Positions 1-7,737 of a DNA stretch of 63,937 bases are shown piece by piece. Origin of the DNA: an uncultured Treponema sp. (GTDB taxonomy: Bacteria > Spirochaetota > Spirochaetia > Treponematales > Treponemataceae). The notes beneath the pieces are model-generated. The model was not told the DNA's origin. It did no database searches and worked only from the letters and a program-made list of their open reading frames with translations. The stretch covers positions 1-63,937 of the forward strand of contig CAMVHR010000013.1 of assembly GCA_947167345.1 (NCBI GenBank), given 5' to 3'. A program made the translations under genes and the position numbers. Within the stretch, counting starts at the first letter, position 1; every line of letters begins with the position of its first letter.

Positions 1-55
1 TATGATATGATATGATATGATATGATATGATATGATATGATATGATATGATATGA
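1..55. repeat. Pentanucleotide microsatellite, TATGA x11
   Basis: Eleven uninterrupted copies of TATGA begin at the window edge, so the true copy number may be higher. Read on the minus strand (TCATA) the repeat has no stop in any frame, whereas on the plus strand every frame contains TGA. A five-base unit shifts frame with each copy gained or lost, as in phase-variable contingency loci. Confidence 0.95.
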
Positions 56-121
56 GTTTGCAGAAGTTTGTGTAAGCCTAACATCAGTATTTGACATTAC
101 ATGTTTGTCAGCAATTTTCAT
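1..121 (-). CDS. Possible start of an ORF running through the TATGA repeat (partial)
   Basis: On the minus strand an ATG at 119-121 opens a frame that stays open through the pentanucleotide repeat and leaves the window. The first residues read MKIADKHVMSNTDVRLTQTS and then a repeated SYHII. A promoter-like pair lies upstream (TTGACT at 186-191 and GATAAA at 164-169, spacing 16), followed by a purine-rich AAGAAGG near 136-142, which is rather far from the ATG. I do not recognise the protein. It may be a phase-variable gene whose body is outside the window, or just an open frame created by the repeat. Confidence 0.3.
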   Translation of the reverse strand, partial: MKIADKHVMSNTDVRLTQTSANSYHIISYHIISYHIISYH

Positions 122-290
122 ATCAGCTACACTAACCTTCTTCCGTTTTTTCTTTTATATTATTTTATCATAATACTATAGATAAAGTCAAGCAAAAACT
201 TAGCAAATACAGACATCTACGAGGTTTCAGAGCAGAGAATAATGTTTACTCCGCTTATAGTATTCTCCTCATATTTACAGGCTTTTTGTT

Positions 291-389
291 CTAACTGTAA
301 TAGATATCATGGTCACCTTTGCCATGACGCACAAATAGACAGCCATGTGCAATGAGAACTTCCCGAACTTTTTTTTTCGTATTACGCCA
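291..389 (-). pseudogene. HicA-like toxin remnant, no start codon, truncated
   Basis: Directly after the stop codon of the hicB-like gene, in the same frame, 32 codons read through to a TAG. The translation contains KVREVLIAHGCLFVRHGKGD followed by HDIYYS, which resembles the first half of HicA mRNA interferases, including the conserved His in the GKGDH segment. There is no ATG, GTG or TTG at the beginning, and the C-terminal half (the second strand and terminal helix) is missing, so it should not give a working toxin. HicA proteins are usually about 60 residues. The fragment shows that the neighbouring antitoxin gene once belonged to a toxin-antitoxin pair. Confidence 0.65.
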
Positions 390-605
390 TTATGCAAGAA
401 CCTTTTCTCTTCGTTCTACCGAGAAATAAAGAGAATTTACAGAAGGAGCATTGTTTAATTCTATAAGTTCTGGAGCTGCAAAACGGACTCTTTCAATTAA
501 AGCATCAAGAGAACCGCCTTCAAGAATGAGTCCGGGAATATCATCACTTTGAGCAATCCATACGCCAGTTTCTTCATCCCATATAAAATTTACTTTATAC
601 TCCAT
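390..605 (-). CDS. DUF1902 / HicB-like antitoxin, orphan
   Basis: This 71-residue protein has the short N-terminal beta segment and the WIAQSDDIPGLILEGGSLDAL core typical of the DUF1902/HicB family, whose partial RNase-H-like fold binds and neutralises HicA toxins. The C-terminal part is short and I see no ribbon-helix-helix DNA-binding domain. The start at 605 is supported by GGAG a few bases upstream and by a TATAAT box behind it. The partner toxin immediately downstream is only a remnant, so this copy is probably a solitary antitoxin that either is decaying or could neutralise related toxins elsewhere. The family assignment is fairly sure; the current role is inference. Confidence 0.7.
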   Translation of the reverse strand: MEYKVNFIWDEETGVWIAQSDDIPGLILEGGSLDALIERVRFAAPELIELNNAPSVNSLYFSVERREKVLA

Positions 606-625
606 GAGCTTTTCTCCTATATAAA

Positions 626-653
626 ATTATACCATCAAAAAAATGCCTTGCAA
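626..653 (-). promoter_or_regulatory. Promoter of the hicB-like gene
   Basis: On the minus strand TTGCAA (648-653), a 16-base spacer and TATAAT (626-631) precede a GGAG ribosome site and the ATG at 605. The match is to a sigma-70-type promoter. Confidence 0.55.
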
Positions 654-798
654 GCCTTTCTAATTTTATCATAAAAATTGAACTCTTGCTTTTGACAAAA
701 TAGAAAACATTCAAAAACTTCAGTAGTGAAAAACAACAAACAGAAACAGTAAGAAGTAATTGCTAAAAAAGGCTGCCTCTACAGCAGCCATTCTAACG

Positions 799-972
799 TT
801 ATTTTTCAATATTAATTTCCAGTGCAAGCTCTTCTATCTTTTCCAACGGAAGCCCTACAGCTTCTGAAATCTGTTCATGAGTAAGGACCTTCATTGTAAG
901 AAGTTTTCGTGCATTTTCCAACTTGGTTGCTTCTATGCCCTCTTTCCTACCAGATTTTTGTCCTGCATTACA
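799..972 (-). pseudogene. C-terminal remnant of a Rpn/PD-(D/E)XK transposase-family protein
   Basis: The last 50 or so codons before the stop at 799 encode a charged helical tail, with EGIEATKLENARKLL followed by HEQISEAVGLPLEKIEEL. This matches the usual C-terminus of Rpn-type recombination-promoting nucleases (PD-(D/E)XK transposase family), which ends in a helix-turn-helix-like repeat. The nuclease domain is missing: upstream the frame runs into unrelated sequence and into the oppositely framed end of the ATPase gene. I read it as a leftover tail. The family is common and often fragmented in treponemes. Confidence 0.5.
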
Positions 973-1087
973 AGTCCAAACATATACATGACCTCTGTAT
1001 ATGTAATATCCAAGATGTGTATTTTTTTGCACGATTTCGGCTAAAAAAAATAAAAAAATTACTTTCGCAAGGAAAGCTATTGCAGTT

Positions 1088-2302
1088 TTAGTCTTGTTCC
1101 AGCAGCCACTGTCGGATATTCTTTCGTACAATACCGTTTTCGTTTGATTCAGGAAGATCATCCAATGTAAGAATGAGTTTGGGAAAATTGTCCTTAATTG
1201 CAAGCAAAGGGCGGTATTCCCTTTCTTTTGTTTCCTCAGAACTGAGAAGATATGAAACTTGGATGTATGTAGTCTCTGCTCCCTTTATGGCAATAAAGTC
1301 AATTTCGTTTTCTCCTATTTTTCCTATAAAGACTTCATAGTTTCTTCGTAAGAGTTCCATAAAAACAATATTTTCAAGAATTCCATTTATGTATGAGTCT
1401 TTATATCCGTGCAGAAAAAATAAAAGCCCTTGGTCTGCAAAATAATATTTTTCCATAGTCTCAAGGATTTTCTTTCCTCGAATATCATACCTTTGAACCT
1501 TGTGCAAAACAAATGCATTTTGCAAATATTGCAAGTCGTTATAAACAGTTTCCACAGAAAGATTTCTTCCGTTTGCTTTCATAAAATCAGAAATACGTTT
1601 TGCCGAAAAAATATTTCCCACATTGTCAGCTACATACAAAATGATTTTTTCGAGTAATGAACTTTCCCTTATCTTGTTTTTTGAAATGATGTCTTTTAAA
1701 AGAACTGTAGAATAAATGCCCTCAAGATAAGAGCGGATTTGTGTGTCTTTTTCCATCATATCTTTTAATCCTGGGAATCCCCCAACCGTCATAAACTTTA
1801 AAAAGCTGGCACTAGATTCTTCAAGCGAGTTAAAGTATAAGAATTCTTTGTATGAAAGCGGATTAATATTGATTATAACATAACGACCACTCAGATAGGT
1901 TGCAAGTTCTGATGACAAAAGCCGTGCATTGCTGCCTGTTATATAAATATCTGTGTCTATAGTTTTTGAAGAATAGAGGCTGTTTACACATTTTTCCCAA
2001 TCAATACATTCTTGAATTTCATCGAATAAAAGGTATAGCTTTTTCCCACTTGAACTATGTTTTTTTATTTCCGCATAAAGAGAGTTTGCATTTAGCAAAG
2101 CAGCATTTTCAAAATCTTCAAAATTTATGCTCAAAATCTGTGAAGGTGAAATGTCTTTTTCAATTAATTTTTTTTCAATAAGCGAAAGTAAAAATGACTT
2201 TCCGCTTCTTCGTATTCCCTGAATAACTTTGATAACAGGCTTGTCTTTATAAAGAGATATGATTTCATCTGCACAGGCTCTGTCTAAAACACTTTGTTTC
2301 AT
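1088..2302 (-). CDS. AAA_14 / DUF4143 family ATPase
   Basis: This 404-residue protein has a P-loop GIRRSGKS at about residues 29-36, a Walker B segment LYLLFDEIQE near residue 95, a sensor-like ITGSNARLL and the SGR segment typical of the AAA_14 ATPase family, followed by a C-terminal DUF4143 region. The end contains EIDFIAIKG and a YIQVSY strand, like the PD-(D/E)XK-fold tail of these proteins. Such ATPases occur as scattered single genes in many anaerobes; their function is not established, and mobile-element or toxin-like roles have been suggested. The ATG at 2302 is 8 bases from a TATAAT box. A striking inverted repeat covers the promoter. A related but divergent copy lies at 10582-11835. 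Confidence 0.8.
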   Translation of the reverse strand: MKQSVLDRACADEIISLYKDKPVIKVIQGIRRSGKSFLLSLIEKKLIEKDISPSQILSINFEDFENAALLNANSLYAEIKKHSSSGKKLYLLFDEIQECIDWEKCVNSLYSSKTIDTDIYITGSNARLLSSELATYLSGRYVIININPLSYKEFLYFNSLEESSASFLKFMTVGGFPGLKDMMEKDTQIRSYLEGIYSTVLLKDIISKNKIRESSLLEKIILYVADNVGNIFSAKRISDFMKANGRNLSVETVYNDLQYLQNAFVLHKVQRYDIRGKKILETMEKYYFADQGLLFFLHGYKDSYINGILENIVFMELLRRNYEVFIGKIGENEIDFIAIKGAETTYIQVSYLLSSEETKEREYRPLLAIKDNFPKLILTLDDLPESNENGIVRKNIRQWLLEQD

Positions 2303-2311
2303 TTGTTTCCA

Positions 2312-2369
2312 TTATAACCGAAACTTTTTGCAAAAGCAATAAAAGTTTTGGTTATAACTGAAACTTTTT
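2312..2369 (-). promoter_or_regulatory. Inverted-repeat operator/promoter of the ATPase gene
   Basis: TTATAACCGAAACTTTT (2312-2328) is mirrored by AAAAGTTTTGGTTATAA (2341-2357) with one mismatch, and a third half-site, TTATAACTGAAACTTTT, overlaps the second arm at 2352-2368. On the minus strand the -10 TATAAT lies in the first arm and a -35 TTGCTT (2334-2339) lies between the arms with 17-base spacing. Binding here would block or control transcription of the ATPase gene. Confidence 0.6.
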
Positions 2370-2427
2370 AACAAAACTGCAATTTGTACCGAATCATTTT
2401 GCAGAAGCTGCAATAAATTTTTGCGGT

Positions 2428-2525
2428 CGTATTTGACACGCGTACCGTTCGTATTTGACATGCGCATCGTCCGTATTTGTCATGCGTACCGTTCGTATTT
2501 GTCATGCGTACCGTCCGCATTTGTT
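2428..2525. repeat. 22-bp tandem repeat, about 4.4 copies
   Basis: Units start at 2428, 2450, 2472 and 2494, with a partial fifth at 2516. The unit is close to CGTATTTGTCATGCGTACCG plus two bases, with single-base variants between copies. The repeat lies in the 337-base gap between the ATPase gene and the ACT-domain gene. No coding role is apparent. Confidence 0.9.
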
Positions 2526-2601
2526 TTCAAACACTGCCGCAATTGCATTAAACTAGCTAGGACTCTGCGTCACAATTTCTGGCAAGAAAACAGCCCGTTA
2601 C

Positions 2602-2630
2602 TTGTAAATAAATCCATTATGCGGTACTAT
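2602..2630 (+). promoter_or_regulatory. Promoter of the ACT-domain gene
   Basis: TTGTAA (2602-2607), a 17-base spacer and TACTAT (2625-2630) end nine bases before the ATG at 2640. There is no Shine-Dalgarno site, so the mRNA is probably leaderless or nearly so. Confidence 0.55.
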
Positions 2631-2639
2631 TCCTAGAAT

Positions 2640-2909
2640 ATGAAAGCAATTATTACAGTAGTAGGAAGCGACAAAGTAGGTATTATTGCAAAGGTATCTG
2701 CTTACCTTGCAGAAAAGTCAATTAATATAGTAGACATTACACAGACAATTTTGAGCGGTAATTTCGTAATGATGATGATGGTAGACTTTGAAAAGTCTTC
2801 AACCGACATTGACGGAGCACGCAAGGATTTGACAGAAACCTGCCGCAACATGGGTGTGGAAATCAACCTCATGAGCGAAAAGGTATTCAGTGAAATGCAT
2901 CGCATATAA
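2640..2909 (+). CDS. ACT domain-containing protein (UPF0237 family)
   Basis: This 89-residue protein is a single ACT domain: it starts MKAIITVVGSDKVGIIAKVS, followed by the INIVDITQTIL segment and a MMMMVDF strand, as in the small UPF0237/ACT_6 proteins. ACT domains bind amino acids or other small ligands and usually regulate an enzyme. In many bacteria this protein is encoded beside a DUF711/UPF0210 partner, which is absent here, so its target is unknown. The last 23 bases overlap the 3' end of the convergent aat gene. The start is fixed by the beta-strand start and by the promoter immediately upstream. Confidence 0.85.
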   Translation: MKAIITVVGSDKVGIIAKVSAYLAEKSINIVDITQTILSGNFVMMMMVDFEKSSTDIDGARKDLTETCRNMGVEINLMSEKVFSEMHRI

Positions 2910-3606
2910 TGCGATTGGCTTTTTCTAAAAACCGTTCTTTCAAGTCATGATCGAGAGGACGGTAAAGATATTCTGATTCAAGACGAAGAAAAGCATCCCT
3001 GCTTATATTCGTTGCCCCGTAACGGGCAATGTTATCAGTGTAAATCTGACTATCAATAAGCTTTCCTCCACATTCAGCAAATGCCTTCGCAAACAAGACA
3101 AACGCACTCTTTGAACTGTCCGGCAGTTTCGTAAACATTGATTCACCGCAGAAAACACTGCCAATCAGGACTCCATAAAATCCTCCGACAAGTTTGTTTT
3201 CATGCCATACTTCAAAACTATGGGCAAATCCTTCTTCATGAAACTCTTTGTAAGCTTTTATCATTTTATTACCAATCCATGTACCCCTCTGCCCTGCCCT
3301 CTTCATTACACGGCATTCTTCCATTACAGTTTCAAAACAGGTATCCATGGTATATGTATACGGAGAATGCTTTAAGAAGCGGTCAAGTCTTTTAGGAACA
3401 TGAAGGTTTTCAATTCTAAGGCAAAAACGCGGATCAGGAGAATACCACACGACAGGCTCTCCCTCATCCTCATCAAACCAAGGAAACACCCCCTGCATAT
3501 ATGCTGAATATAAAAGCTGAATGTTTAGTTCCCGCGTAACAAGACAAGCTCCATTATATTCTGCAATGGGATTTGGAAATTTCAGAATGTCTAACGTATT
3601 AATCAT
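2887..3606 (-). CDS. aat: Leucyl/phenylalanyl-tRNA-protein transferase
   Basis: Aat moves Leu or Phe from charged tRNA to the N-terminus of proteins that begin with Arg or Lys, turning them into ClpS substrates. The 239-residue product has the family's GVFPWFDEDEGEPVVWYSPDPR segment split over residues 31-52 or so, and the GGFYGVLIGSVFCGESMF core with the conserved Gly-Gly and Glu-Ser-Met. I chose the ATG at 3606 because it begins [13 protein letters not shown] and overlaps the clpA stop by eight bases; a longer frame is open upstream but would run well into clpA. With clpS and clpA it completes an N-degron operon. Confidence 0.93.
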   Translation of the reverse strand: MINTLDILKFPNPIAEYNGACLVTRELNIQLLYSAYMQGVFPWFDEDEGEPVVWYSPDPRFCLRIENLHVPKRLDRFLKHSPYTYTMDTCFETVMEECRVMKRAGQRGTWIGNKMIKAYKEFHEEGFAHSFEVWHENKLVGGFYGVLIGSVFCGESMFTKLPDSSKSAFVLFAKAFAECGGKLIDSQIYTDNIARYGATNISRDAFLRLESEYLYRPLDHDLKERFLEKANRIICDAFH

Positions 3607-5806
3607 AAGAAAAAGAAAGTCCCTTATTATCAGAACCAATGCTCACAATTCCGCCTTTGCTCAGTTTTCCAAATAAAAGCTCATCCACAAGAGGCGATGC
3701 AATAAGCTCTTCTACAGTGCGAGCTATGTTCCGTGCCCCAAATTCCCTGCTGTAGCCCTTGTCTGCAATGAATGACACAGCTTTTTCGGAAACTTCCAGT
3801 TTCACATTTTTTTTGGCAAGACGTTCTGCAAGTTTAGAAACATTCTTGCGAACAATATCGTTAGTTATGTCAGAAGAAAGATGAAAGAATGGAATTACAG
3901 CATCAAGCCTGTTACGGAATTCTGGCGAAAACTCTTTGTCCACAGCATTCTTTAATGTAGCCCTGTCATCAGAAGAAGAAACAGTACCAGAACCAAACCC
4001 CATGCTTCCTTTTTCCATGTCACGCGCACCTGCATTGCTGGTCATGATGATAATGCAGTTGCGAAAATCAGTCTTGCGTCCCTGATTGTCAGTAAGCATG
4101 CCGTAATCCATAACTTGCAGAAGAATGTTGTATATATCCTGATGAGCTTTCTCTATCTCATCAAACAGAATTATCGAATGAGGCTCTTTACGAACAGAAT
4201 CAGTGAGAATGCCACCATTTTCATAACCTACGTATCCAGGAGCAGAACCAATCAAACGGCTTACAGTATACTTTTCCTGATACTCGCTCATGTCAAAGCG
4301 CAAGAGCTTTTCACCAAGGGTATCAGCAAGCACTTTTGTAAGCTCTGTTTTTCCGACTCCTGTAGGTCCTACAAAAAGAAATGCGGCTTCAGGCTTTTCC
4401 ATGTTGCGGAATCCTGCGCGGGCTTTTTTTACGGCAAGGCTTACTGCTCGCACAGCTTCATCCTGACCGAATATCTGAGACTTCAATGTCTGTTCTATAT
4501 TTTTCAGATTATCCTTTTCATTTACAGTAATGTTTTCAAGTGGCACACGTGCCATTCTTGCAGTTATGCTCCGGATTACACTTTCAGAAACGGAAGGTTT
4601 TGCAGAAGTTTTTCTTGCATGAATGCGACAATAAGCACCTGCCTCATCCATAATGTCAATAGCCTTGTCTGGCAGTCGGCGATCCGTAATGTACTGCATG
4701 GACAAATCAACTGCACATTCCAGAGATGAAAAAGGATACCGCACCCTGTGGTACTCTTCATATTTTGACTTTAATCCAGTCAAAATCTTTATGCAGTCAT
4801 TGCGTGACGGTTCCAGAATGTCTATCTTCTGAAATCTTCTGGCAAGAGCCCTATCTTTTTCAAATATGCGGGTGTATTCTTCAAAGGTTGTAGAACCTAT
4901 GCATCTGATTTTTCCGCTAGTAAGCAGTGGCTTTAATATATTTGCGGCATCAAGGGCACCATTACCGACAGCACCAGCTCCTACTATAGTATGAATTTCA
5001 TCAATAAAAAGAATCGCCTTTTCTTTCTTAAGAAGTTCATCTGTAATCTTTTTGAGTCGCTCTTCAAAATCACCCCGATACTTTGTTCCTGCAAGCAGAC
5101 TGCCCATATCAAGGGAATACACTTCGTAGCCGAGCAAAAGTTCCGGCACTTTTTTGTTCACAATCAGCGAAGCAAGACCTTCTGTAATGGCAGTCTTTCC
5201 GACTCCGGCATCACCTACATGCAGGGGATTATTCTTTGTGCGGCGGCACAGAACCTGAATAGTACGTTCAATTTCTTCTTCGCGGCCAACAAGTACATCA
5301 AGCTCAGCTGACTTTGCTTTTTGAGTAAGATTTGTAGTATATTTGTCCAAAACTGACGGATTAGAAGAAACGTCTTGTTTTTCGCTGTCATTTATGCTAA
5401 TGGCTTCAAGAAGGACAAGGCGGTTTATGCCGTTTTTCTGCAGGATGAATGAGCAGTAATTGTTTTCTTCATCTATCATGCTTACAATCACGTCAGACAT
5501 TGTTACTACAGACTTGTCGGCATTCAGGCACTGTTGCCCCGCACGTTCCATTACAGAATTAAAGCCGAAAGAAGGTTCTGTATCTCCAGAATCACTAAGA
5601 GGTACGTTGCCCGAAATGTACGATTCAAGGTCATAGGATATTCCGCTTATATTTGCACCGCAATTCAAGAGCAAGTCCTTAACCTGATCATATTCAAGAG
5701 ACACAAGCAGAAGATGTTCCGGTGTCAAGAATTCGTGATGGCAGGCTTCTGCCTTTTTATATGCGGCATTAATGATTTTATTAAGAAGAGAATCTATTTC
5801 TATCAT
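3599..5806 (-). CDS. clpA: ATP-dependent Clp protease ATP-binding subunit ClpA
   Basis: ClpA is the AAA+ unfoldase that feeds substrates, including ClpS-bound N-degrons, to ClpP. The 735-residue protein has a Clp N-domain (about 1-145), a first AAA module with GDAGVGKTA near residue 197 and [11 protein letters not shown] near 268, and a second with GPTGVGKTE near 482 and [10 protein letters not shown] near 548. There is no long middle coiled-coil domain, which separates it from ClpB and ClpC. It lies 12 bases downstream of clpS and overlaps aat. No clpP is in the window. Length is close to E. coli ClpA (758). Confidence 0.95.
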   Translation of the reverse strand: MIEIDSLLNKIINAAYKKAEACHHEFLTPEHLLLVSLEYDQVKDLLLNCGANISGISYDLESYISGNVPLSDSGDTEPSFGFNSVMERAGQQCLNADKSVVTMSDVIVSMIDEENNYCSFILQKNGINRLVLLEAISINDSEKQDVSSNPSVLDKYTTNLTQKAKSAELDVLVGREEEIERTIQVLCRRTKNNPLHVGDAGVGKTAITEGLASLIVNKKVPELLLGYEVYSLDMGSLLAGTKYRGDFEERLKKITDELLKKEKAILFIDEIHTIVGAGAVGNGALDAANILKPLLTSGKIRCIGSTTFEEYTRIFEKDRALARRFQKIDILEPSRNDCIKILTGLKSKYEEYHRVRYPFSSLECAVDLSMQYITDRRLPDKAIDIMDEAGAYCRIHARKTSAKPSVSESVIRSITARMARVPLENITVNEKDNLKNIEQTLKSQIFGQDEAVRAVSLAVKKARAGFRNMEKPEAAFLFVGPTGVGKTELTKVLADTLGEKLLRFDMSEYQEKYTVSRLIGSAPGYVGYENGGILTDSVRKEPHSIILFDEIEKAHQDIYNILLQVMDYGMLTDNQGRKTDFRNCIIIMTSNAGARDMEKGSMGFGSGTVSSSDDRATLKNAVDKEFSPEFRNRLDAVIPFFHLSSDITNDIVRKNVSKLAERLAKKNVKLEVSEKAVSFIADKGYSREFGARNIARTVEELIASPLVDELLFGKLSKGGIVSIGSDNKGLSFSYD

Positions 5807-5818
5807 GAGTATATCCTG

Positions 5819-6121
5819 TCAGCAGCTTTCAATCTTGCAGTTTAAGGGGAATCCGTTGGCGCGTGCAAGCTTTATGGTTTTTTGAGCCTTTGAGGCCGCT
5901 ATGTCATAAGTGTATATGCCGGCAACGCCTTTTCCTGTTTTATGAACAGATTCCATTATTATTACAGCTTCGGCTTTGTTTTTGTGGAATACGGACTCAA
6001 GAATATGCACGACAAAATCTTTTGTAGTATAGTCGTCATTTAAAAGAATAACCTTGTAGTCCTTTGGTGGCTGCAAGCTGTTTTCGTCAATAACTCCACC
6101 TTCTATTTCATTCAATTCCAT
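5819..6121 (-). CDS. clpS: ATP-dependent Clp protease adaptor ClpS
   Basis: ClpS is the N-recognin that captures proteins with N-terminal Leu, Phe, Tyr or Trp and hands them to ClpA. The 100-residue protein has the ClpS core: KVILLNDDYTTKDFVVHIL (residues about 23-41) with the Asn-Asp-Asp that contact the N-degron, then the VHKTGKGVAGIYTYDIA segment that forms the binding pocket and the ClpA interface. It is first in the operon clpS-clpA-aat. The upstream region is shared with the divergent GNAT leader. Confidence 0.95.
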   Translation of the reverse strand: MELNEIEGGVIDENSLQPPKDYKVILLNDDYTTKDFVVHILESVFHKNKAEAVIIMESVHKTGKGVAGIYTYDIAASKAQKTIKLARANGFPLNCKIESC

Positions 6122-6166
6122 ACGCTAAGACTATATCATGATTACAAAAGAAGGAATAGACTAAAC

Positions 6167-6195
6167 TCGAATTTATCCGAGAGTCATGCTATAAT
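6167..6195 (+). promoter_or_regulatory. Promoter of the GNAT leader transcript
   Basis: A consensus TATAAT (6190-6195) with a weak -35 TCGAAT (6167-6172, spacing 17) would start transcription near 6202, just before a strong ribosome site (AAAGGAGG, 6211-6218) and the short ORF. Confidence 0.55.
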
Positions 6196-6222
6196 AAACC
6201 AATAAATTTTAAAGGAGGCTGG

Positions 6223-6258
6223 ATGCTTAAATCTGGCAAAATTTGGTTCATTGTTTAG
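6223..6258 (+). CDS. Short upstream ORF / putative leader peptide (11 aa)
   Basis: The frame ATG to TAG encodes MLKSGKIWFIV. Its ribosome site, AAAGGAGG at 6211-6218, is the strongest near this gene and much better than that of the acetyltransferase it precedes. It sits between a TATAAT box and a pair of competing hairpins, an arrangement typical of leader peptides that control antibiotic-resistance genes by ribosome stalling. I do not recognise this peptide from a known system. Confidence 0.5.
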   Translation: MLKSGKIWFIV

Positions 6259-6259
6259 T

Positions 6260-6289
6260 CGCCTTGAAAGATTAGGCGGTCTTTCAAGG
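6260..6289 (+). promoter_or_regulatory. Putative attenuator: two mutually exclusive hairpins
   Basis: CCTTGAAAGA (6262-6271) pairs perfectly with TCTTTCAAGG (6280-6289). The alternative pairing CGCCT (6260-6264) with AGGCG (6274-6278) uses part of the same arm, so only one can form. The long hairpin is followed by TGTTGTTTT, a weak U-rich tract. A further short GGGAA/TTCCC stem lies at 6301-6312, just upstream of the coding start. Confidence 0.5.
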
Positions 6290-6342
6290 TGTTGTTTTAG
6301 GGGAAAATTCCCGGCCAATAAAACATTTTCTTGGAGATGAAC

Positions 6343-6990
6343 ATGAACGTAAATTTTACAATTCGCGAGGAAGAGCCTCGCGATTTTAGAATCGTTGAAA
6401 ATCTTACCAGAGATTCATTCTGGAACGTTTACAGGCCTGGCTGCACGGAGCACTATGTCCTGCACTGCTACAGAAACAATCCCGATTTTATTCCTGAGCT
6501 TTCCCTTGTAATGGAAAAGGACGCTCTGATTATCGGTCATGTAATGTTTTCAAAGGCAGAGCTAAGCATTGAAGCCTATGGAAAAGCGACTGGAGAAAAG
6601 CTTCCAATCTGGACTTTTGGACCAATCAGCATTCATCCTGATTTCAAAAGGCAGGGCTATGGACTTAAGCTCTTGAATCATGCACTTGAAAAAGCAAGGA
6701 ATATGGGAATCGGATTTATCTGTATGGAAGGCAATATCAATTTTTACCGACATGCAGGGTTTGACCTTGCCAGTAAGATGCACATTCACTACCACTGTGA
6801 GCCAAAAGAATCTGATGTTCCTTACTTTTTAGCACAGGAACTGATACCCGGCTACTTGAATGGAATTGAAGCAACCTATACTCCTCCAAAAGGATATTTC
6901 GTTGCTGATGAAAATCCAGAGGAGTTTGCCAAGTATGAAGCAGGCTTTCCATATAAGGAAAAACTTGTTTTACCTGGTCAGCTAGGTTAA
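6343..6990 (+). CDS. GNAT family N-acetyltransferase
   Basis: This 215-residue protein transfers an acetyl group from acetyl-CoA to an unknown amine. The GNAT acetyl-CoA site is visible as HPDFKRQGYGLKLLNHALEK (motif A, with the Gln/Arg-x-x-Gly-x-Gly loop) near residue 105, followed by GIGFICMEGNINFYRHAGFD (motif B). The start at 6343 is preferred over the in-frame TTG and ATG at 6331 and 6337 because GGAG at 6333-6336 is correctly spaced from it. The gene stands alone between divergent clpS and convergent sod, ends in a strong terminator and has a regulated-looking leader. It may have been acquired from Firmicutes; this is a guess from the family's distribution. Confidence 0.8.
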   Translation: MNVNFTIREEEPRDFRIVENLTRDSFWNVYRPGCTEHYVLHCYRNNPDFIPELSLVMEKDALIIGHVMFSKAELSIEAYGKATGEKLPIWTFGPISIHPDFKRQGYGLKLLNHALEKARNMGIGFICMEGNINFYRHAGFDLASKMHIHYHCEPKESDVPYFLAQELIPGYLNGIEATYTPPKGYFVADENPEEFAKYEAGFPYKEKLVLPGQLG

Positions 6991-6994
6991 TTAA

Positions 6995-7025
6995 AAAATC
7001 AGGCAGTTCATTACTGCCTGATTTT
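6995..7025. terminator. Bidirectional intrinsic terminator
   Basis: AAAATCAGGCAG (6995-7006) pairs with CTGCCTGATTTT (7014-7025), flanked by A-runs and T-runs on both sides. It can serve both the GNAT gene and the convergent superoxide dismutase gene. Confidence 0.9.
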
Positions 7026-7044
7026 TTCTTTTTTTAGAGATTGT

Positions 7045-7662
7045 CTATCGTGCAGCAGCCTCATACAGTCTGGCAACAGCGTTCCAATCAACGACATCAA
7101 ATAATGCCTGAATGTATGAAGCCCTCATGTTTCTGTACTTAAGGTAATAGGCATGTTCCCATACATCAATGCAGAAAATTGGCTTGCAGCCTGTACCAAG
7201 GCTGATCGGATTATCCTGATTGCCAGTGGCAGAAAGCACAAGAGCTCCATTCTTATCGACAGAGAGCCATGCCCAACCGGAACCGAACTGACCTGCAGCA
7301 AGGGCAGAAATCTTTTCCTTAAAGGCTGCAAAGCTTCCAAAAGCAGCATTAATTTTTTCTGCAAGAATGCCTACAGGTTCTCCTCCAGCCTTTGGAGCAA
7401 TGGTAGAAAAGTAAAGGTTATGATTGTAATAGCCTCCGCCGTTGTTTCTAAGTCCATTTCTTATGGCCACATCTGATACGGAATCGAGCGAAGAAAGAAT
7501 CTCTTCAACAGATTTTCCTTCAAGACCAGCCTTTTGTACGAAGTCATTGAAATTTTTTGTATATGCCGCATGGTGCTTAGAGTAATGAGTTTCAACCGTA
7601 AGTGCATCTATAACGGGTTCAAGGGCATCATAAGCATAAGGCAGTTTATACTGTTCAAACAT
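7045..7662 (-). CDS. Superoxide dismutase (Fe/Mn type)
   Basis: The enzyme dismutates superoxide to peroxide and oxygen. The 205-residue product has the family segments in order: YKLPYAYDALEP at the N-terminus, the first metal His in THYSKHHAAYT, the second in NHNLYF, GSGWAWL in the middle, and the last Asp and His ligands in DVWEHAYYLKYRN. I chose the ATG at 7662 because GGAGG lies just upstream of it; an ATG twelve bases earlier overlaps that site. Whether Fe or Mn is used cannot be decided here. In a mostly anaerobic genus this points to protection against oxygen exposure. Confidence 0.95.
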   Translation of the reverse strand: MFEQYKLPYAYDALEPVIDALTVETHYSKHHAAYTKNFNDFVQKAGLEGKSVEEILSSLDSVSDVAIRNGLRNNGGGYYNHNLYFSTIAPKAGGEPVGILAEKINAAFGSFAAFKEKISALAAGQFGSGWAWLSVDKNGALVLSATGNQDNPISLGTGCKPIFCIDVWEHAYYLKYRNMRASYIQALFDVVDWNAVARLYEAAAR

Positions 7663-7699
7663 AAATTCCTCCATAAAATAATGTGATTATGTTATATCA

Positions 7700-7728
7700 A
7701 GTATCTCGCAGGATTGACACTTAGTCAA
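7700..7728 (-). promoter_or_regulatory. Promoter of sod with overlapping inverted repeat
   Basis: On the minus strand TTGACT (7723-7728), a 17-base spacer and GATACT (7700-7705) form a promoter. The -35 lies in the inverted repeat TTGAC-N5-GTCAA (7714-7728), a possible operator. Confidence 0.5.
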
Positions 7729-7737
7729 ACTTTTTTT

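Noticed and set aside
909-1091. Open frame of 60 codons on the plus strand
   Set aside because: It is antisense to the nuclease remnant and the ATPase 3' end, with low-complexity composition and no ribosome site.
2428-2525. Tandem repeats as a CRISPR array
   Set aside because: Repeats are directly adjacent with no spacers and vary in sequence.
4115-4729. Long open frame antisense to clpA
   Set aside because: It mirrors the conserved AAA+ coding sequence and has no start signals or known domain.
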